Counted from the stretch's first letter, positions 10,473 to 21,679 are shown. The stretch: 64,000 nt of DNA from Hyaloperonospora brassicae (GCA_947650285.1 CANTFL010001429.1:310001-374000); one strand, 5' to 3'. The notes: a model not told the origin generated them from the sequence alone. A program made the numbers and translations.

Positions 10473-11480
10473 ATGCGATCCACGGTCAACAACCTGCCAT
10501 GCCGTCTACGCATGACAGCACTCGCTCGCTACGCCTCGACGACCTCAAAGGCAGCAGGTCGTGTAGTAGTCATCACGTCGGGCAAAGGCGGTGTGGGCAA
10601 GACCACGGTCACGGCTTCCATGGGCTACGGGTTGGCACAACGTGGCTTTCGGACGTGTCTGATTGATTTTGACATTGGACTGCGCAACTTAGACTTGCAT
10701 CTGGTACGTTGCGCAACGACCATACAAACGTGAAGCGAGTCATTCTGTTTTTGTCATTGTTTGTTGTTTATTCGCTCGACGACGGGTGTGATTTTTGACA
10801 ACGTGGTCCACTTATACTAGGGCTGCGAACGGCGGGTCATTTTTGACTTTATTCACGTGATTGAGAAAAATTGTCGGCTGAGTCAAGCGCTGATTAAAGA
10901 CAAGCGACTGGATCGACTGTCGCTTTTAGCCGCCAGCCAAACTCGGGACAAGGAAGCATTGACGGAAAAAGGCGTGGAACTCGTTCTCGACGAGCTCAAG
11001 TCACAGTTTGACTTTATTCTATGTGACTCACCCGCTGGCATTGAGTCGGGGGCTCGTCACGCCATGTACTTTGCCGACGATGCACTTGTGGTCACGAATC
11101 CCGAGATCTCTAGTTGTCGCGACTCGGACAAGATGATCGGCTTCATTGCAAGTCATGCACGTCGGGCTCAAGAAGGTCGCGAACCTGTTACTCAGCGACT
11201 GCTGGTCAATCGATACGATGCCAATCGTGTCAAAAACGACGACTGCCTTTCGGTGGACGACATTGAAGAAATGCTGGGGTTGCCAGTGTGCGGAGTCATT
11301 CCGGAGAGTGCGCACGTGCTCACGTCGTCGAATATGGGCCAGCCGGTGATTACTGTCGAAGGAGAAAAGGCAGCAGTAGCGTTTGAGGACGCAGTGGCAC
11401 GTTTCTTGGGCGAAGAGCGCGAGATGAAGTTCTTGGAACCGGAAGCACCCAAGGGGCTATTCCGTCGGATCTTCTCCTAG
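10473..11480 (+). CDS. minD: Mitochondrial MinD (division-site ATPase), two exons
   Basis: Exons 10473-10703 and 10821-11480 join in phase 0 to give 296 aa. Residues 1-30 are rich in Arg, Ser, Thr and Ala with no acidic residue, as in a mitochondrial presequence. The rest is MinD of the ParA/MinD (deviant Walker A) ATPase family: KGGVGKTT at 38-45, [11 protein letters not shown] then GCERR across the splice site, CDSPAGIE at 145-152, SSCRDSD, and a C-terminal amphipathic membrane-targeting helix (KGLFRRIFS). In bacteria MinD binds membrane as an ATP dimer, recruits MinC and keeps FtsZ off the poles; some eukaryotes keep Min proteins in mitochondria that still use FtsZ. ATG 10473 is the first in-frame ATG. 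It converges with the kelch gene. Identity is near certain, organelle location inferred. Confidence 0.95.
10704..10820 (+). other. Intron of minD (117 bp)
   Basis: Donor GTACGT follows the Leu codon CTG; the acceptor is ACTAG before GGCTGCGAA. Splicing joins NLDLHL to GCERRV, as MinD conservation demands, and unspliced reading stops soon after. It shows the gene is nuclear and eukaryotic. Confidence 0.92.
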
Positions 11481-11626
11481 CTGGCGCTTAGGTTGACAAC
11501 GGTGGGCACATTCGTTGATGTCGCGTGTATCGGTTATGTTGTGCAAACTCCTCGGATGCTTCGGAAGCGTTGGTGACGGAACGAATGTCAAGCAGCTCGA
11601 ACAGATTCAAGTGACACGTTTCAGCT

Positions 11627-11632
11627 AATAAA
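11627..11632 (+). terminator. Possible poly(A) signal AATAAA of minD
   Basis: An AATAAA lies 147 nt after the minD stop and 53 nt before the stop of the opposite gene, a sensible place for cleavage. AATAAA is not strictly used in oomycetes, so this is only suggestive. Confidence 0.3.
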
Positions 11633-11684
11633 ATCTATAGACAAGCTCAACTAAATAAGCTGCTATCATGCTGATGAGCCGCTA

Positions 11685-14216
11685 TCAACGTCGACTCTTT
11701 TCATTCCCGCCCTTCTTCTTCAACGCGTGCAACTCCTCAGCCTCCTTCTGCTCAAGCTCAAGCGCATTCAGGCGCTCCAGTACTGCATCACAGCAACATC
11801 CGTTAGCAAAAACAACCCCCATCGTAGATGTAGCATTCAAATTGCCTGTACCTGGTAGAAGCTCCGTGTAACGCGCTTCAGCTAGCAAGAAACCCTCTCG
11901 CTTGATCTCCTTGATGCTAAGCTCATGCTCCACAGTGCTGGGACGCTTCATTACCTCTCTTGCCCAAGTCGCATCGGTACGTGCGACGAAATCACGCAAG
12001 TTCTCACCCATTTGAGGCGTGCGGTCGATATCGCCAAGTCCCAATTGTTCCTGCAACTTCTCCATCTCCGCACGAATCGTTTTGCGATGACTCTCCTTCT
12101 TGACTTTGCCTTTCTTCTTCTTGTCTTTCTTTTCTCTCGCCACCGCTTCCTTCACGTCCTCTCCTTCATTCTTGGCAAGCACAACCATCGCCCGTTTCAC
12201 AGCTTTCGCCAACTTTTTTTCTTTGCGCGCCTTCATGCGACCCGCGTCGTCGTCGTCGTTATCGTCCTCCTCATCCTCTTCGTTATCATCAGATTCGTCG
12301 TAATCGTCGTCGTCGTCATCGTCTGAGGACTCCTCCGTCTCGCTCACGTCGCCCTTCCAGATCTGATGCGACATTGTGCCAGGCAGCACTTGTTTCCACT
12401 CATCAAGACGCTTGAGGTCCAGTGACCAACAATCATCAAGCGTTATCTCGCGGTCGCCATCCTCTACAACACCGCCATAGACATATAGCGTGCTTCCTCG
12501 AACAATCAGAGCAGGATTAATGCGCGGACAAGGCGCAGGAGCAACCGGACCTTTCTCCTCGACTATAACGAGCTCTGTCTCATCAGCAGATACAGCAGAG
12601 CTCTCCGCCATATCCTCTTTTGTTTCCTCTTCTTCGTCTTCCAGCTTCACCTCGACTTGCTTCGCAGCACAAGTTTCTTGCGGCACATCATTGCTGTCTC
12701 CTTCCTCAACATCTTCTTTACTCTCCTCTTCCTCGTGGACGTCCTCTACATACACGATATTGCCCATATCGTCCACATATCCAAACTGCTTGTCCGCGAT
12801 CGCATCGAAATCCTCCATATCATCGTCATCGTCGTCTTCTTCGTCATCTCTATCAGCTTCATCGCTGTCACCGGCCGTCGCATCCTCTATCACCCCTACC
12901 TTCTTCTTGCGTCGGCGCTTGCTGTCCGTGGACTTCTTACCTCGAACTTTATACTCAAACCAACGACGACGATCCATGTCGTACACGAACAGATCATTGT
13001 AAAACGTCGACTGCATCGTATGACGACGTTTTTCTTCGTCAAATACGCCTCCGAAAAAAATGAAGCGCTGTTTGTGCACCGTCGCGGCCGCTCCGCTACG
13101 AGGACTCGGCGCCTGGCCTTTCCGTGACAGCTTCTCCCACGTGGGCGCCTGGTGCTTGAGCACTGGGGCCAGATTCAGCGCCCACAAGTCAGAGTACACT
13201 TTGCCTTCCGCCTTTTCGCCCGCGATTTTCACCTTGGCATATCCTCCGTACATGAACACCAGATCCTTTGACGGGTGCACTGCCATCTGACAGCCACTGC
13301 GTTCGGCAGGCACCTGTCGATGTGGCGGGTACGTAATCTTTTGCCACTGCAGCGAGGCCAGATTAAATAAATACACATCGTTGAACCACCTGTCACGACA
13401 AAACAACACCGTCCGCCAAGTCAGTCACTCTTCCAATCGCTACCAGCACCACCACATCCTCATAACCTTCACTACAAGACATCCATCGATTCCAGTGTCC
13501 ATTCAAACACCCATCCACGCAGGCACGTACTTGGTCTCTCGCGCTGCTTCGTAAAACCCGCCAAACACCACGAGGTAGTTCCGCCACACAACCATGCGAT
13601 GGCCACTTCGCGGTGACGGTCCGCCCTTTACCTCGAGCTCTTCCCACGCATTAGTCTTCAAATTCAGTCGCCATAGATCCCGGTAGTGATGAAACTGCTC
13701 GGCCGTTGCAAACTCGCCGCCAAACACGTAGACATGGTCCCTGAACACGGCTGCTTGGTGGCTGCATCGAGGCGGCGGCGTATGCAACGAGCAAATGAGT
13801 TTCCACGCCGGATCCGCACGTCGTTTATCTTGAGACTCCTCCCCACAACGAGCATCGCCTTTGCCTCCGTCAAAAACCGCGTCTCCGACCACGTTATGCA
13901 CGTCCAGAGTCCACTTGAACACGTCGTTGAAGCACACGTTCACGTCGCCGTCAAAGTATTCGCCGCCAAAGAGCAGCAACTCGCCCGACGGCAGCGTCGA
14001 GAGCGTGAAGTGCGCCCGGGGCGACGGCGGCGGCGCGGCGTCCACTGTCACGTGCGTGCGCGCCGCGTCTTTCTTGCAAAACTCGTGGAGCAGCACCTCA
14101 ATGTCTTCTTCTGTATGGCCCAACGCTTTGCGGTCTTTCTTGGCGCCCTTGGCGCTCTGCTTGAGCTTCTTGTCGGCCTGTCGCTGCGTCTTGTCCGGCG
14201 TCTTCTTCTTGCCCAT
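11685..14216 (-). CDS. KLHDC4/Kel3-type kelch-repeat protein with DUF4110 tail, three exons
   Basis: Exons 14216-13531, 13389-11852 and 11782-11685 give 773 aa. Introns of 141 bp (13530-13390) and 69 bp (11851-11783) have GT...AG ends, and splicing restores TKWFNDVYLFNL and RYTELLPVLERL. The N-terminus is a lysine-rich KKKTPDKTQR segment followed by EEDIEVLLHEF, as in KLHDC4. Kelch blades follow (LLLFGGEYFDG, VYVFGGEF, LVVFGGFY, VFMYGGYA, FIFFGGVFDEE, LYVYGG), forming a propeller for protein binding. Two long Asp/Glu runs interrupt the later blades. The C-terminal part (GENLRDFVARTDATW, EARYTELLPVLERL) matches DUF4110, which ends Kel3 orthologues. Human KLHDC4 is about 520 aa; the extra length is mostly acidic low-complexity sequence. 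Molecular role is poorly known in the family. ATG 14216 gives the conserved N-terminus. Confidence 0.9.
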
Positions 14217-14869
14217 TGTTGACCGTCGTGTCGATTATGTGGGAGTTGAGTGTGGATGGGGTCGGTATTCTGACTTGGAATGCTGTCAAGAACGAGCGCG
14301 TGGAAACCTCTGTTGGGTGGTAAAGCACAAAAGAAGCGAATAGAGGTGATCGATAGCGCGAAGAGATGGTTGATCGATATCGTCGTTTTGTACTGATAGG
14401 GCAGCGCTATCCATTCCATTGTCAACAAGTGTTAGCTATCGACCACGCTTCTATTTCGAGCAGCAATTGCTTATCTGAAGAATTGTAGCCTTTACTACTG
14501 ACCACACTTCTAAATGGTGCGGCAAATTGCTTAGTACAAAGGTTGTGGATGAAATTTGCAGCAGTATAGGGCAATCTACGACCGCCTCGCCTCTTTACAT
14601 AAACATGAGGGAAAGTCTGTGCGACGCGCCTGGACCTAAAGCGTTTCTGCTGTCAAGTCCGATACATAGAGAATGCCTGACTGGGTCAACCCGTCTCGCG
14701 TCGCGGTACCTGGTCTACACTGTCATCACTATGGGAAGCACATAAAATTGCAAGCATTTGCGTGAGATACTCCGTCACACCTGGTAGTATTTTTTTTTGT
14801 TACGGATGGTCTATTGCACGGAATCAACTATGTGCATGATCTCTGGTACAGCCTTAGCCATGATGTCAG
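14217..14869. other. Intergenic DNA upstream of the kelch gene
   Basis: It contains the presumed kelch promoter (minus strand). No perfect initiator element, RNA gene or convincing reading frame is visible. Confidence 0.45.
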
Positions 14870-15370
14870 CGCAGGAGGATCAGAGGGCTGACCGGGGCTG
14901 GGTCCAGGTAAGCCTGGTGATGTGGTGGAGTGGCGATCGCTCAATTTATGAGTCGATCCCAACTCTCCACTGGCGCCCGGACGACCGACTAACGGAGGGT
15001 GTACTGCGATTCCGTGTGTGTTGCCTTCCTCACCTTGTGTACCCGTCGGTAGGGCGGGTTGCACTCTTCCAGGTGGACTCGTGTCGAAGGAAAACTTGAC
15101 CGTGCTGGAGATGGGGTTGTGATCGTGCGTAAATCTTTACGCGATCACGGGGTACTCGTGGGTACTGATATAAGTTACCCTGATCTCAACGAGATCGCCT
15201 TGTCCACTATGTGGTAGCTTGATCCGCGAGCCTTCTCGCGAATCTTGCGCCTTGCCTTTACGTGTCTTGTTGCGTCCGATCGCAGTTGATGTTGCTTGAG
15301 AGTTCTTGAACACACCTGGCCAAAACAATCCAGGTGTGACACTTCCGTAGACGTATAGCGCGACTTATTC
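14870..15370. mobile_element. Remnant of another hairpin-rich LTR element
   Basis: This stretch has the hairpin style of the gypsy elements but matches none of them. Stems seen: CCAGG/CCTGG with a 4-nt loop (near 14908); GTGATCG/CGATCAC enclosing CGTAAA/TTTACG (about 15118-15150); GATCTC/GAGATC with loop AAC (about 15181-15195); GCGAG/CTCGC; and CACACCTGG/CCAGGTGTG with a 10-nt loop (about 15310-15337). A TGGTAGC near 15213 resembles the primer-binding site of the other elements. I infer an LTR/leader fragment of a third family, cut by element B at 15371. Confidence 0.4.
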
Positions 15371-15847
15371 TGTAACGGGGTTACTCGTCGGCTGGTAGCC
15401 GACGATAGGTGTGGTGCACACACGAGAGGGGGGTACCCTATAAGGTAATATTAGAACACAGTGAGCGTATCAATTGTTGAAGACTGGTGTCTGTCATCAA
15501 TTGATTGCAAGATCTTTTAAGAGGTTATTTAGGGCAGGTTAAATACGTTGTTCTAAGGTGTTCTTTTAGGTTAAATGAAGAAATAAAATGCAGTTCCCAT
15601 TTTGATCAACAAAAGACACGTGCCTCTCTGAGGCGTCTTGCGATCGTAAGGAAGTAGCAACGCCTTGTTAAGGCAGATACTCCTTGTGCACTTAGTGCGT
15701 TCGATTCTTTGAATCGTTTGGTCCCCCTGGAACAGGGACCGTAAGCTCTTTGAGCTGTTGACTCTCTGAGTCGGGTTCTTTGAACCAAAGTTGCTCATTG
15801 AGCGTAAAGTCTTCCTCTGACTTAAGGAGCTGTGTAGCTCCGCTACA
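15371..15847 (+). repeat. 5' LTR of gypsy B (477 bp)
   Basis: Starts TGTAACGGGG and ends GCTACA. Just inside is a perfect hairpin, arms CGTCGGCT and AGCCGACG with loop GGT (15386-15404). The last ~220 bp are a chain of small hairpins (separate entry). It is followed by two bases and the primer-binding site. Confidence 0.9.
15613..15841 (+). repeat. Chain of mini-hairpins at the 3' end of the B LTR
   Basis: About ten consecutive short perfect hairpins, most with 3-nt loops: GCCTC/GAGGC (15622-15634, enclosed by AAGAC/GTCTT), GCCTT/AAGGC (15662-15674), GCAC/GTGC (15688-15698), CGATTC/GAATCG (15702-15716), AGCTC/GAGCT (15744-15756), GACTC/GAGTC (15760-15772), GGTTC/GAACC (15774-15786), GCTC/GAGC (15793-15803), AAGTC/GACTT (15807-15823), and GGAGCT/AGCTCC (15826-15841). 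The region should form the 5' end of the element RNA. A and F carry the same array with some units added or changed in a pairing-preserving way. Confidence 0.85.
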
Positions 15848-15849
15848 CT

Positions 15850-15858
15850 TGGTAGCAC
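15850..15858 (+). promoter_or_regulatory. Primer-binding site of gypsy B (TGGTAGCAC)
   Basis: Two bases after the LTR. TGGTAGCA complements the UGCUACCA 3' end typical of initiator methionine tRNA. The same nonamer at the same offset occurs in D and E. Confidence 0.65.
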
Positions 15859-15906
15859 TCGTAGTCAATCTACACCTGAGTCGGTAACGACTGATCCTCT
15901 GCGAGG

Positions 15907-16941
15907 ATGGAGCAATCCACACCCCTCTCTGAGGCTCAAAAGGTCGCGCTTGATAATCTGACCGCGGCCGTAGGCCTAGAGTATGTGGAGTTTCTAGCTG
16001 CACAGGGTCCCGATGTGCTCAATGCACGAGTCGAGGCCTTTACGCAGTATGAAACGGCCCTGTTGGGCCAGGTTCAAAACCAAGTAGCGTCGGCTATGCC
16101 GACACGCTACGTGGCTATGCCACCAGAAGAGGCTAAGCCTCGTCCCCTTCGGGTGGATGTTAAACTTTACTCCGGGAAGGAGGGGGAAAACTTGACCCTC
16201 TGGATCCGTGAGATTGAGATGGCCATGGACTCTGGTCTTATCTCACTGGAGAACCAGCGGGTCTCTTTGGCCATCTCTAAGCTCGATGGTAGAGCTAGAG
16301 AGTGGGCTTTGACGTGTGGCACGTCGGTCAATTTGGCATTTCCCACGTGGGAATCGCTCAAGTTAGACCTCATGCGAGTTTTCTCGCCGCCTAACCAGGC
16401 ATATCGCGTGCGATCACGCTTCTTATCAACCCGTCAGGGTAAGAGCGAGTTAACGGACTATGTCCAAGAGTTGAGAACTCTAATGGCTGCTATGCAGTCT
16501 GACCCTCTCCCTGAGACTGTCTACGTGACAGTCTTCATGGAAGGTCTTCGCACTGGCGTGGCCAGGACCGAGGTTTTTCGGGTTCATCCCTCTACCTTCG
16601 AGGAAGCTGTGAGCGTCGCTCAAAATGCTGAGCACAACTTCAAGTCGGCCAGACTTGGTTGGAATGGGTACAACCCAAGCTTTGCGAGGGCGGCCTCTGC
16701 GAGGGCTTCGGCTTACTGTAAGCCAGAACCGATGGATCTTAGCCATGCTGAAGATTCAGGCGAAGCGGAGCTTCATGTTGCGGAGCAACGACAGGATGTG
16801 AGACGCTGTTACACGTGCGGAAGCACTAAACACTTGCGTCCCACTTGTCCCTTGCGTAAGCAACAACCGACTCCTATGAGCCGAAACCCCAGCCTCAACC
16901 AGAAACCTGGTATGGCACGGGGAAACGTCGACACCCAGTAG
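15907..16941 (+). CDS. Gypsy B Gag (344 aa, intact)
   Basis: An uninterrupted frame from an ATG 59 nt after the LTR. Residues ~75-220 are the retrotransposon capsid region (WIREIEMAM, WALTCGTSVNLAF, FRVRSRF-like segment, TDYVQELRTLMAAM). A single CX2CX4HX4C zinc knuckle, CYTCGSTKHLRPTC, sits at 301-314. Gag assembles particles in the cytoplasm and packages element RNA. The stop TAG (16939-16941) is inside the hairpin of the frameshift signal, and pol continues in the -1 frame. Although pol is broken, gag is clean, so this copy could still supply Gag. Confidence 0.93.
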   Translation: MEQSTPLSEAQKVALDNLTAAVGLEYVEFLAAQGPDVLNARVEAFTQYETALLGQVQNQVASAMPTRYVAMPPEEAKPRPLRVDVKLYSGKEGENLTLWIREIEMAMDSGLISLENQRVSLAISKLDGRAREWALTCGTSVNLAFPTWESLKLDLMRVFSPPNQAYRVRSRFLSTRQGKSELTDYVQELRTLMAAMQSDPLPETVYVTVFMEGLRTGVARTEVFRVHPSTFEEAVSVAQNAEHNFKSARLGWNGYNPSFARAASARASAYCKPEPMDLSHAEDSGEAELHVAEQRQDVRRCYTCGSTKHLRPTCPLRKQQPTPMSRNPSLNQKPGMARGNVDTQ

Positions 16942-16961
16942 GCGCGGGGCGCCCTACTGGG
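16920..16961 (+). promoter_or_regulatory. -1 ribosomal frameshift signal between gag and pol, element B
   Basis: Heptamer G GGA AAC (16920-16926) is in the Gag reading phase and fits the X XXY YYZ rule; GGGAAAC is used by some plant luteoviruses. A 7-nt spacer (16927-16933) leads to a GC-rich hairpin at 16934-16961 with outer arms CCCAGTAG and CTACTGGG and inner arms GCGC/GCGC around a GGG loop, with one or two bulged bases. The gag stop is in the 5' arm. Pol is open in the -1 frame across this point, so a slip here yields Gag-Pol. Confidence 0.85.
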
Positions 16962-19900
16962 GTAGAACTAAGTTCTGTCACATCTCTACGAGATAAAGTG
17001 AAACAGGGCTTAGCCCCACTTAGCGCTGTGTCAGCCAACACAGAGCGTGGATACAAGCCTGGCTTGTTAGTCGCCGAGGCGACAGTAAAAGGCTTTGAGA
17101 AGCCGTGGTCGATTTTAATCGATTCAGGAGCATCATGTAACTATGCTCGACGTCGTTCCCTTGAGGGAAGTCAGCGATACGCTGAAGCGCTCAAAGCGCA
17201 CGAAGGTGATTCGATCACCGTTCGTTTAGCCACTGGTAGTCGCGTCACGGTGCCTAAAGTTCCGTTGAACTTAGGTGTGAAGTTTTTGGACTTTGACAGC
17301 ATTGAACGTTGTCTCGTCCTCGATTTGGATTCGAGATATGATCTCATCCTGGGTATGGCTTGGCTTGAACGTCATGAGCCATGGATTGATTGGAGGTCTA
17401 AGACCTTAGGCGCAACGCGCAATGTTCCTAGCGAATCTTTGGAGAGTCATGAACCCACCTTTGCTAGGCAACAAAAGCGCTATTGGCGCGAGCCATTGAC
17501 GGAAGATGTCAATGTGCTGGACATTGGTATGTCAGAGTTATTTAACTCGAATGTCGATGACATAAATATTGAGCGGAGCTCTTCTAACGCGTTTGCAGAG
17601 AGTTATACTCCGTTGAGTGATACTCGTTGTGATACTGAGTCACTGCATGCATCAAGCATGGTTGGCCTAGGGCCGAAACATCAAGAATGTAATTCCTCTG
17701 ATGTAAGTGCGGTGGCACGTGAAAATACACAGAGTGAGGACGGCCGAGGTGGCACCTCACTGAATGTCGGTAATGACATTGATGGCGAGAAGCCAGAGTG
17801 TTCAGGGCTAGGCCCTAATGCTATAAGTGCGGTGGCACGTGAAAATACACAGAGTGAGGGCGGCCGAGGGGGCACCTCACTGAATGTCGGTAATGACATT
17901 GTTGGCGAGAAGCCAGAGTGTTTAGGGCTAGGCCCGAATAATGTACGTGAAGTGGCACGTGTAAATCCACTGGGTGAAGTGTTCGAGTTACGTAACACTT
18001 CACCAGATGTCGCTCAAGACATGAGCTCTCGTATAGAGCGTGCTAAGATGAATAGCAACCATGGGGACTTTGCTGTCCCGGCCTCTAAGAGGCGTAAGGT
18101 TTCTTTGAGGAAACAATCGAAGCGTAGGGTGGTGACTGTTAAGCGCCCAACGTTTGAGAAGTCACAGAGTGATAATAGTAATGATAAACTGTATACACTT
18201 GTCAATGGAGTGACTGGCCAGATCGATGGCAACATTAGTCTTGAGACTCTTCCATCCGTGGATAAAATCTGTGAGCTAGACGAGATGTCTGACGGCGAAT
18301 TTAGCCAAGCCTTGCAGGCAGGAGAATTCTCCGAGTTAGTGGTCATTCGTCCTGATATTGAGTTGAACTCATCCTCGTTATTGGACGAGTCTGTCCTTGA
18401 GGACACAAAGGCGGCATTGGATGCCCGTAGTGGATCCTCGATCCTTAAAGATCCTCTTGATCCGTTTTATCCTTTGGTAAAGGAATTTCAAGACGTGGTG
18501 TGTCACATCCCACCGTCTGTCTTACCTCCTGATAGAGGTGTGCGTCATGAAATTGACTTGGTTCCTGGAACTAAATACTGCGTAACACGGCAGTGGCCTT
18601 TGCCCAAGGAACAGTGTGACGTCATAGACGACTTCTTTCGTGCAAAGCACGCGGCAGGAATGGTACGTGAGAGCAAATCTCCCCATTCCACACCGACCTT
18701 CTGTGTCAAAAAAACTCAATGGGAAGTGGCGCATTGTTCATGCTTACAACAAGCTTAATGCGGCCACCATCCCGGCTCAGACACCAATTCCGAGGAAGGA
18801 TGTTATTCAGAATAAAATGGTGGGATGTACAATGTACAGTGCGCTCGACTTAGTCGATGGTTATTACCAGCTTCTCATGCGAGAAAGCGATATTCCGCTG
18901 TCAGCGGTCAGCACTCCAAGCGGTATGCTCTGGGAGTGGCTCGTTATGCCGTAAGGGCTATCAAATGCCCCGGCTACATTCAACCCTCTTGTGACACAAT
19001 TGTTTAGACCTCACAGAGGTTATGCACGTACGTACTTTGATGACATCTTTGTCCATAGTCGTGCTATGAACGGTCGGTCAGATGTGGATAATCACATTGA
19101 CCATTTACGAGCGGTGCTCGAGTGCATGCGCACGAATAAGTTGTACGCCAACGCGTCCAAGTGCATTTTTGGTGAAGAAGAGATTCCCTTTTTAGGGTGC
19201 TTTATTGGTAAGCAAGGCCTTAGAGCGGATCCCGCCAAGGTAAAAGCCATAGTTGATTGGCCGGTTCCAAAGAACCAAAAGGACTTACGTAAGTGGCTTG
19301 GTCTCGCCAATTACTTACACAAGTACAGTGCGAATTATGCAGACATGGCTCGGCCATTGACCAATCTCCTTAAAAAGGATGTAGAATGGTGCTGGACTAG
19401 CACTGAGCATGATGCTTTTCAAGCAGTCAAGGAGAGTCTCCTACATGCGCCCATATTGGCTTTGCCTGATCCTGAGCGATCTTCCAGTGTCGTCTGTGAC
19501 GCATCTGACTTTGCCATAGGCAGCGCTCTGTTACAAACAGATGATGATGGGCGGGAACGCGTTATTGCGTTTGAGTCCCGACAGCTAAAAGCTGCGGAGA
19601 AGAACTATCCTGTTCATGACAAAGAGCTACTTGCAATGAAGTATGCTCTCGTCAAATTCAGAGTTCATCTTCTTGGCTCTAAGCCGTTTGTGATCTACAC
19701 AGATCATGCTTCGTTACGCACTGCGACCCAGTCGCCTCACCTCTCTCAGAGAATGGCTCGTTGGGTTCCTTCTTTGCATAATTCAACTTCGAGGTGAATT
19801 ATAAGCCGGGCAAGCAGAATGATTTGACTGATGCGTTGTCACGCAGACCTGACTATGAGCTTGCTCCTGTTACGACTCTGTCATCATCGGTCACAGACCT

Positions 19901-21679
19901 CATTCGTTCGGCATATGCCAAAGATGAACATTTTGTAGCTTTGATACGTGCTCTGGGGATCGAGGAGTTTAACGACTCAGACATTAAATTGTCGGCACGT
20001 TTGCGTGCGAGGCTACATCGATATTCCATCGATCAAGGCCTGTTGTGCTATAGCACAGATATGGAGGATACTCCCCGTATCGCTGTCCCTCATGATGAGG
20101 AAACGAAGTATCGCATCCTCTATGAGGCACATGATACTGCGTTGAGTGGTCATCTCGGTCGAGAGAAGACATATGGCTCAGTTAGCCAATGCGATTGGTG
20201 GCCCAAACTATACAAATGGGTGGGCACATACGTGCGTACGTGCGAAACGTGTCAACGGGTGAAACCCTCAGCTCATGCGGCTGCGCCGCTCGCTATTCTT
20301 CCTATACCCTCTGGGTGCTGGGAGTCCATCAGCATGGATTTCATGTTCAGTTTGCCGAAAGATGCACAAGGCAATACGGGTATTGTGGTTTTTGTTGACT
20401 GTTTGAGCAAGATGGCTCATTTAGCAGCGGTGCCAGATACCATTGATGGTGAAGGTACAGCTACGCTGTTCATCGATCGAGTGTTTCGACAACACGGCTT
20501 GCCTGTGGCAATTGTATCTGACCGAGACCCTCGCTTCACTGGGAAGTTTTGGAAGTCCATCTTCAAGGTGCTCGGCACACGTTTGGACATGTCCACAGCG
20601 GATCATCCGCAGACAGATGGTCAAACCGAGCGAGTCAACCGCGTTATCGGTGACATCTTGCGCAGTGTTTGCGCTAATACACCAAAACGTTGGTGTTCGA
20701 TGCTCCCTGTTGTTGAGTTTGCGTTGAACAACGCTGTTCATGCCTCTACAGGCTTTACTCCGTTCTACGTGAACGGTCTCACACACCCTCGCGTTCCGTT
20801 AACGCTACCACTGCGTGGTTCAGGGCTTGGTGGGGGAGAGATGGCCGATCGGCTTGCTGATATCAGCCCTGCTACTGTTCAGAAACAGGTAAGCGAGTTT
20901 CTCGCAACGCGCTTATATGTGTTACGACACGTACGTGATGCACTGGCTGATAGCCAAGATAAACAAAAGGAACAAGCTGATGCTAAAGGCAGAGGGTGTA
21001 TTGAAAGTTATAAGGTCGGAGACCAAGTTCTACTCAATGATAAAAACTACCTACAAATGTAGTGTCTGCCGTCTTCAAGACAAAGTTGCGTACGCGCTTC
21101 ATTGGGCCATTCACGGTCATTGCTAAGAAGGGACTTGCGTACACTCTCAAACTTCCGCGCAAACTGCGCACGCACCCAGTGTTCTACGTTGGCTTGCTTA
21201 AGCCGTATCGGGACCCGTCCCATGTGAACTCGGAGGCGCTTGCGCCTGGAAATAAGGCCTTGACGTCGACTGTTGCATCCGAACCAGGAGGTCAAGCTGA
21301 CCATCCACACGGGCTAAGGCCAACTCCAACGCCTGAACACGGGCTTGCATCGCGCCGAGTTCATTCTGGGTCTTACCCAATGTCTCTCGGAGACCACTCA
21401 GCTCACGGAGCACCTTCTCATGCTCCTCCTTCGGTACCCCGACCGCCACCGACGCTGCTCGATGAGCAAGGGAACCACCAGTTCCATGTGGAGAAAATCC
21501 TTCAGCGACGTCGTCGTCGTGGCCAATACCAGTATCTGGTGAAGTGGCGAGGGTACCCGGAGTTGGAGAACTCGTGGGAGTATGAGATACCCCTTCGGCA
21601 GGACTGCCCTTACGCCGTGGATGTTTTTGAACATCGTGGCCAGGGTCGCCTTGCGAGCGAGAACGCTTCTCACCAATAG
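16942..21679 (+). pseudogene. Gypsy B pol (protease-RT-RNase H-integrase-chromodomain), broken
   Basis: In the -1 frame from the gag end: protease with LIDSGASCNYA (about 17118-17150), a long low-complexity linker with an internal direct repeat (about 17700-17940), RT, RNase H (VCDASDFAIG near 19495), integrase zinc site (CETCQRVK) and catalytic core (SDRDPRFT, DGQTERVNRV), GPY/F-type RFIGPFTVIAKKG, and a C-terminal chromodomain at residues ~138-195 of the last piece (HQFHVEKIL, YQYLVKWRGYPE, NSWEYE), which binds histone marks to guide integration. Lesions: frameshift in the A-run 18708-18714, CAA to TAA at 18952-18954 after LVMP, frameshift near 19765-19795, and a one-base loss near 21045 shared with A. 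Confidence 0.9.
17053..17219 (+). repeat. Run of hairpins inside the protease coding region of B
   Basis: Seven stems in 167 nt of coding sequence: ACAAGC/GCTTGT (17053-17067), GTCGCC/GGCGAC (17070-17083), GGCTT/AAGCC (17091-17104), TTCCCT/AGGGAA (17156-17169), TCAGCG/CGCTGA (17171-17185), GCGCT/AGCGC (17187-17199), GGTGAT/ATCACC (17205-17219). Loops are 2-4 nt. Stems with 2-nt loops would open slightly in RNA. No normal gene in the window shows this density. Confidence 0.8.

Noticed and set aside
10473..11480. Bacterial contamination or recent bacterial transfer for minD
   Set aside because: It has a GT-AG intron and a presequence and lies beside a eukaryotic kelch gene with introns.
12490..13127. 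Plus-strand frames of 147-170 codons rich in Ser, His and Arg
   Set aside because: They are the reverse complement of the acidic repeats and kelch blades of the minus-strand gene.
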